In this document: positions 5,857-7,866 of the stretch, piece after piece
Layout: the number at the start of each line of letters is the position of its first letter
How positions within the stretch are numbered: position 1 is the first letter of the stretch
From: Helicobacteraceae bacterium
Lineage (GTDB): Bacteria > Campylobacterota > Campylobacteria > Campylobacterales > Sulfurimonadaceae
DNA: 7,866 nt
Reading direction: 5' to 3'
Assembly (NCBI GenBank): GCA_027084065.1
Contig: JALWLR010000023.1
Span: 1 to 7,866, forward strand
The notes under the pieces: model-generated
What the model saw: only the letters and a program-made list of their open reading frames with translations
What the model was told of the DNA's origin: nothing
The model's database searches: none
Made by a program: the position numbers and the translations under genes

Positions 5857-6114
5857 ATGGCCTTATATAGAAGTGATGGTAGAAAACTGCTTGATGTCGA
5901 GTATGATACACGTATAGAAGTAGGCGATGAAATAGACGGTATGCGGGTACTCTCGGTAGATCAAAGAGCAGCTGATGAGTGTGGTGTCTTTTTACTTGAG
6001 CCTAACGGTATGGTTACTTGCTATGTTTTGGATGAGATCTATATCGTTGGCAAGTCCGACAGTTTCGAAACACTGGTGGATGCCGTCAATGCATGGAATG
6101 CAGATGAAATTTAA
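5857..6114 (+). CDS. Small acidic protein of unknown function
   Basis: An 85-residue product (MALYRSDGRKLLDVEYDTRI..., ending AVNAWNADEI) that I do not recognise. It is acidic, has no membrane segment and looks like a compact beta-rich fold (RIEVGDEIDGMRVLSVD, VFLLEPNGMVTCYVLDEIYIVG) with a C-terminal helix (SFETLVDAVNAW). GAGGT lies about 9 bp before the ATG. It fills the otherwise empty gap between the ispG start and the thpR end, on the opposite strand from both, and no competing - strand gene fits there. Its stop overlaps the thpR stop by 4 bases (convergent). It shares a short divergent upstream region with ispG, but I see no strong promoter. It is probably a conserved lineage-specific hypothetical gene. 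Confidence 0.72.
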   Translation: MALYRSDGRKLLDVEYDTRIEVGDEIDGMRVLSVDQRAADECGVFLLEPNGMVTCYVLDEIYIVGKSDSFETLVDAVNAWNADEI

Positions 6115-6605
6115 AAGCGATGTAGAGTTGTGTACTTTGCACCTGTAGGTGTCAGTTCACTCTGTATAAGATCAAGGCGGAGTTGCATTGATCCAAGGTG
6201 TTTTGTATTATATTTTTCGAGAGTTTCTTGAAAATTTTTTTCCTCTCCTATACGTTTGATACGAGCGAGTGTGACATGCGGTACAAATGCTCTTTGCGTT
6301 GAAATGTTTAAACGATTCGCTATGGTTTTGTGAAGTTTTATGACGGCTTCGTCATCGGCTTTGGTAAAAAGTATGCGCGGAGGCTTGCCAAATATACCCA
6401 CTCCTTTCAAAGAAATATCTTTTTGCTCATAATCGATTCCTTGTAATTTTTCAATTATCTTTTCCGGTTGCTTAACCTCTCCTAAAAAAAGATAGGTCAA
6501 ATGAATATTTTGCGGAGGTGTCCATTTTGCATGTAGCATGGAAAAATCCTCCTTGATGGAAGCGAGATTGTCTATGGATGCAAAAGAGCCGAGAAAAAGC
6601 CTCAT
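6111..6605 (-). CDS. thpR: RNA 2',3'-cyclic phosphodiesterase (2'-5' RNA ligase family, 2H superfamily)
   Basis: This 164-residue protein begins MRLFLGSFAS, the usual start of the LigT/ThpR family. It carries the two catalytic HxT motifs of the 2H phosphoesterases: HLTYLFLG (H35, T37) and HVTLARIK (H110, T112), about 75 residues apart as expected. Such enzymes hydrolyse 2',3'-cyclic phosphate RNA ends and can join 2'-5' RNA ends in vitro; the cellular role is not settled. The SELTPTGAKY segment near the end is the family's common C-terminal part. The ATG overlaps the stop of the upstream UPF0235 gene (ATGA), indicating translational coupling. It is the last gene of its operon, and its stop overlaps that of the convergent small gene. 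Confidence 0.93.
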   Translation of the reverse strand: MRLFLGSFASIDNLASIKEDFSMLHAKWTPPQNIHLTYLFLGEVKQPEKIIEKLQGIDYEQKDISLKGVGIFGKPPRILFTKADDEAVIKLHKTIANRLNISTQRAFVPHVTLARIKRIGEEKNFQETLEKYNTKHLGSMQLRLDLIQSELTPTGAKYTTLHRF

Positions 6606-6895
6606 TGTTCAAATACTTTAGGGATTTTCTTTGGATTGTGGATGCGAAATTGTTTGTTTGTACTTGTCAGACCAAAAACAAGTTCTACATCGTTTTGACG
6701 TACACCAAACTCTTTAGCTAGGAACTTGATGAGGTGTTTTGTCGCTTTGCCTTTTTCTGCAGCAGCTGCAACAGAGATTTTCAGTTGATTACCGTAAGGT
6801 TTGAGAAACTGAGTTTTTTTAGAAGAGGGAGTGCCCAGGACGTTAAAGACAAGTTTGTTTTCATCCTCCCACCAAAACCATTTTTCAGCGTCCAT
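6602..6895 (-). CDS. UPF0235/DUF167 (YggU) family protein
   Basis: This 97-residue protein fits the small DUF167/YggU fold. A first strand (NKLVFNVLGTPSSKKTQF) is followed by NQLKISVAAAAEKGKATKHL, where the usual family sequence is L-K-[IV]-x-[VL]-x-A-x-x-x-[DG]-[GK]-[KR]-A-N, and then the LIKFLAKEFGVRQNDVELVFG helix-strand segment. The ending N-K-Q-F-R-I replaces the typical S-R-x-K-x-[VI]. The N-terminus carries a short tryptophan-rich lead (KWFWWED). The function of the family is not established. The ribosome site GGAGGA lies inside the end of the upstream lipoprotein gene, which it overlaps by 11 bases. It overlaps thpR by 4 bases downstream. Confidence 0.87.
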   Translation of the reverse strand: MDAEKWFWWEDENKLVFNVLGTPSSKKTQFLKPYGNQLKISVAAAAEKGKATKHLIKFLAKEFGVRQNDVELVFGLTSTNKQFRIHNPKKIPKVFEQ

Positions 6896-7484
6896 AACGT
6901 CTTCCTCCTCTTTGTTTGATAATAGTATCGATAATTAGAAGAGATTCACTCCAGTGTGTCAGTGGAAGAAGCTCTGCTTTTGTTGCTTGAAATGTCTTGG
7001 AATGGCAGTGCAAAGAGAGCTTCTTTGTAGGTTCTGCATGTACTGTAATTTTTTCTACATCTTTGCATGTAAGAGGATAGAGTAGTTGTAACTCTTTGTA
7101 ACTATTTTGTGTAAGAAGCAGATAGAAACTTTTATCTTTTTTTGTAATGAAATAGAAACTTAAGTTTCCAAACCGGGCAATTCGAGTTGAGTGTTCCGGC
7201 TTGAGAATATAATGAAGCAGTGTATGCTCATCGTAGTCAAACTCATATCCATCAGTGCAACGTGCATCTTCAAAGGAGAAATAGCGGTTACTTTTTGGCT
7301 CTTTTTTGATTTCGATGTCGACATAGAGAGGATCAAGATTGAGATACTTTTTATCTACTGTCGGCATTGTTTTGGAGAGTACCGTTTCGTTGTGAATAAG
7401 AGTCAACCGGTTTGGAGTGTTATGCAAATAAGAGCTGCTACAGCCTAAAAAGAGAAAGATAGTCATAAGGTAAATAAATTTCAT
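6885..7484 (-). CDS. Putative lipoprotein of unknown function
   Basis: This 199-residue protein starts with a type II signal peptide: MK, a hydrophobic run, and lipobox LFLGC with the cysteine at residue 15 followed by SSS, which suggests an outer-membrane-directed lipoprotein. The mature part has no repeats or membrane segments and looks beta-rich (LSFYFITKKDKSFYLLLTQN, TVHAEPTKKLSLHCHS), with two further cysteine-containing stretches (ARCTDGY, PLTCKDVE). I do not recognise the family. It is the first gene of the lipoprotein-UPF0235-thpR operon. There is no ribosome site before the ATG. An extended -10 sits only 6 bp upstream, so the mRNA is likely leaderless. A start at Met7 would leave too short a signal peptide. 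Confidence 0.82.
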   Translation of the reverse strand: MKFIYLMTIFLFLGCSSSYLHNTPNRLTLIHNETVLSKTMPTVDKKYLNLDPLYVDIEIKKEPKSNRYFSFEDARCTDGYEFDYDEHTLLHYILKPEHSTRIARFGNLSFYFITKKDKSFYLLLTQNSYKELQLLYPLTCKDVEKITVHAEPTKKLSLHCHSKTFQATKAELLPLTHWSESLLIIDTIIKQRGGRRYGR

Positions 7485-7490
7485 TGGATG

Positions 7491-7499
7491 ATTATAGCA
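7491..7499 (-). promoter_or_regulatory. Extended -10 promoter of the lipoprotein operon (leaderless start)
   Basis: On the - strand the bases read TGCTATAAT, a perfect extended -10. Only 6 bases separate it from the ATG at 7484, which puts the predicted transcription start at or next to the A of the start codon. No -35 consensus is evident. Confidence 0.72.
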
Positions 7500-7537
7500 A
7501 AATAGATTTTGGAAAAAGAAATGAAAGCAAAAAAAAA

Positions 7538-7622
7538 TGGTGCGACCGGCGAGATTTGAACTCGCACACCTTGCGGCACTACCCCCTCAAGATAGCGTGT
7601 CTACCAATTCCACCACGGTCGC
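7538..7622 (-). tRNA. tRNA-Leu (anticodon GAG)
   Basis: An 85-nt cloverleaf with CCA encoded. The acceptor stem GCGACCG pairs with CGGTCGC. The D-arm region contains GGTGGAATTGGTAGAC, and the anticodon stem CTATC/GGTAG (one G-U pair) encloses loop TTGAGGG with anticodon GAG (7586-7588). It has a long variable arm typical of tRNA-Leu, and TTCAAAT in the T loop. It reads CUC/CUU codons. A run of nine T follows the CCA on the - strand, a plausible transcription end. It lies downstream of atpE, with a terminator between. Confidence 0.97.
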
Positions 7623-7641
7623 GTTTGTAACACTGTTGTTT

Positions 7642-7665
7642 AAAAGATTCGGGCAGAAGCCCGAA
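7642..7665 (-). terminator. Rho-independent terminator after atpE
   Basis: On the - strand, TTCGGGC and GCCCGAA form a 7-bp GC-rich stem with a TTCT loop, followed by TCTTTTA. It lies 15 bases after the atpE stop and 19 bases before the tRNA, so the tRNA may depend on read-through or on its own weak promoter in that gap. Confidence 0.85.
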
Positions 7666-7680
7666 GAGGGTTTTCCTGGA

Positions 7681-7866
7681 TTAACCGAGGAAAGGGTTTG
7701 CATAAAGCGCGATAAGCGCGATAACGAGTGCGTAGATAACTTGTGCTTCGATCATCGCAAGAGCGATAAACATCGTAGTCATAAGTTTCGCACCAAGACC
7801 TGGGTTTCTTGCAGTACCTGCGATTGTCGCAGCAGCTGTGCTACCCATACCGATAGCTCCACCAAG
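7681..7866 (-). CDS. atpE: ATP synthase F0 subunit c (C-terminal part)
   Basis: The 61 visible residues are the end of the proteolipid that forms the rotating c-ring of the F1F0 ATP synthase in the inner membrane. The first-helix and loop parts LGGAIGMGSTAAATIAGTARNP and GLGAKLM are clear (the R-N-P loop contacts the stalk subunits). The second helix FIALAMIEAQVIYALVIALI carries the ion-binding glutamate in AMIEAQ. The sequence ends YANPFLG. The start lies outside the window. It appears as a gene apart from the other F-ATPase subunits on the visible side, common in Campylobacterota, but the far side cannot be seen. A Rho-independent terminator follows. Confidence 0.97.
   Translation of the reverse strand, partial: LGGAIGMGSTAAATIAGTARNPGLGAKLMTTMFIALAMIEAQVIYALVIALIALYANPFLG

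Noticed and set aside
5789..5911. 41-residue N-terminal extension of IspG
   Set aside because: The extension is not IspG-like, overlaps the divergent gene, and the family length fits a start at 5788.

Overview
The window looks like a chromosomal segment from a Campylobacterota (epsilonproteobacterial) genome, probably a free-living Sulfurimonas- or Sulfuricurvum-like lineage. The genus is only an impression. The phylum call rests on the short 421-residue ComEC without a C-terminal hydrolase domain, the DnaB with an extra charged insertion, the AtpE sequence, and extended -10 promoters without clear -35 boxes. The window splits into an AT-rich accessory part (1 to about 2000) and a compact core part (2012 to the end).

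Accessory part, all genes on + strand. The 3' end of a small membrane-protein gene (1-429) is followed at once by a 69-bp imperfect palindrome (437-505) that has the layout of an integron attC site, so the left edge may be the end of a cassette array. Next is a type II toxin-antitoxin (TA) pair whose antitoxin (556-789) is intact but whose RelE/ParE-type toxin (790-1114) is dead: it carries an in-frame TAA and a 7-bp tandem duplication that shifts the frame. A second TA pair, yefM-yoeB (1246-1754), is intact. It has a near-consensus sigma70 promoter, an operator with TGTACA-type palindromes overlapping the -10, and an 8-C tract abutting the -35. A 42-bp hairpin repeat (40/42 identical between copies) follows each TA locus, and a 12-bp perfect palindrome spans the yoeB stop codon. 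A tandem GGGGTCAGGA repeat lies just before the core genes. The stretch 1812-2011 holds no gene I can support.

Core part. On the - strand, ispG, dnaB and comEC form a tightly overlapping operon (isoprenoid precursor synthesis, replicative helicase, DNA uptake channel). An unrecognised 85-residue acidic protein gene (5857-6114, +) diverges from ispG and runs tail to tail into a second - strand operon: lipoprotein gene, UPF0235/DUF167 gene, thpR. That operon starts from an extended -10 so close to the first ATG that its mRNA is predicted to be leaderless. The right edge has a tRNA-Leu(GAG) and, upstream of it on the same strand, the 3' end of atpE with a Rho-independent terminator between them.

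I see no CRISPR array, no transposase gene and no integron integrase in the window. The most unusual element is the attC-like site next to the decaying and intact TA modules.
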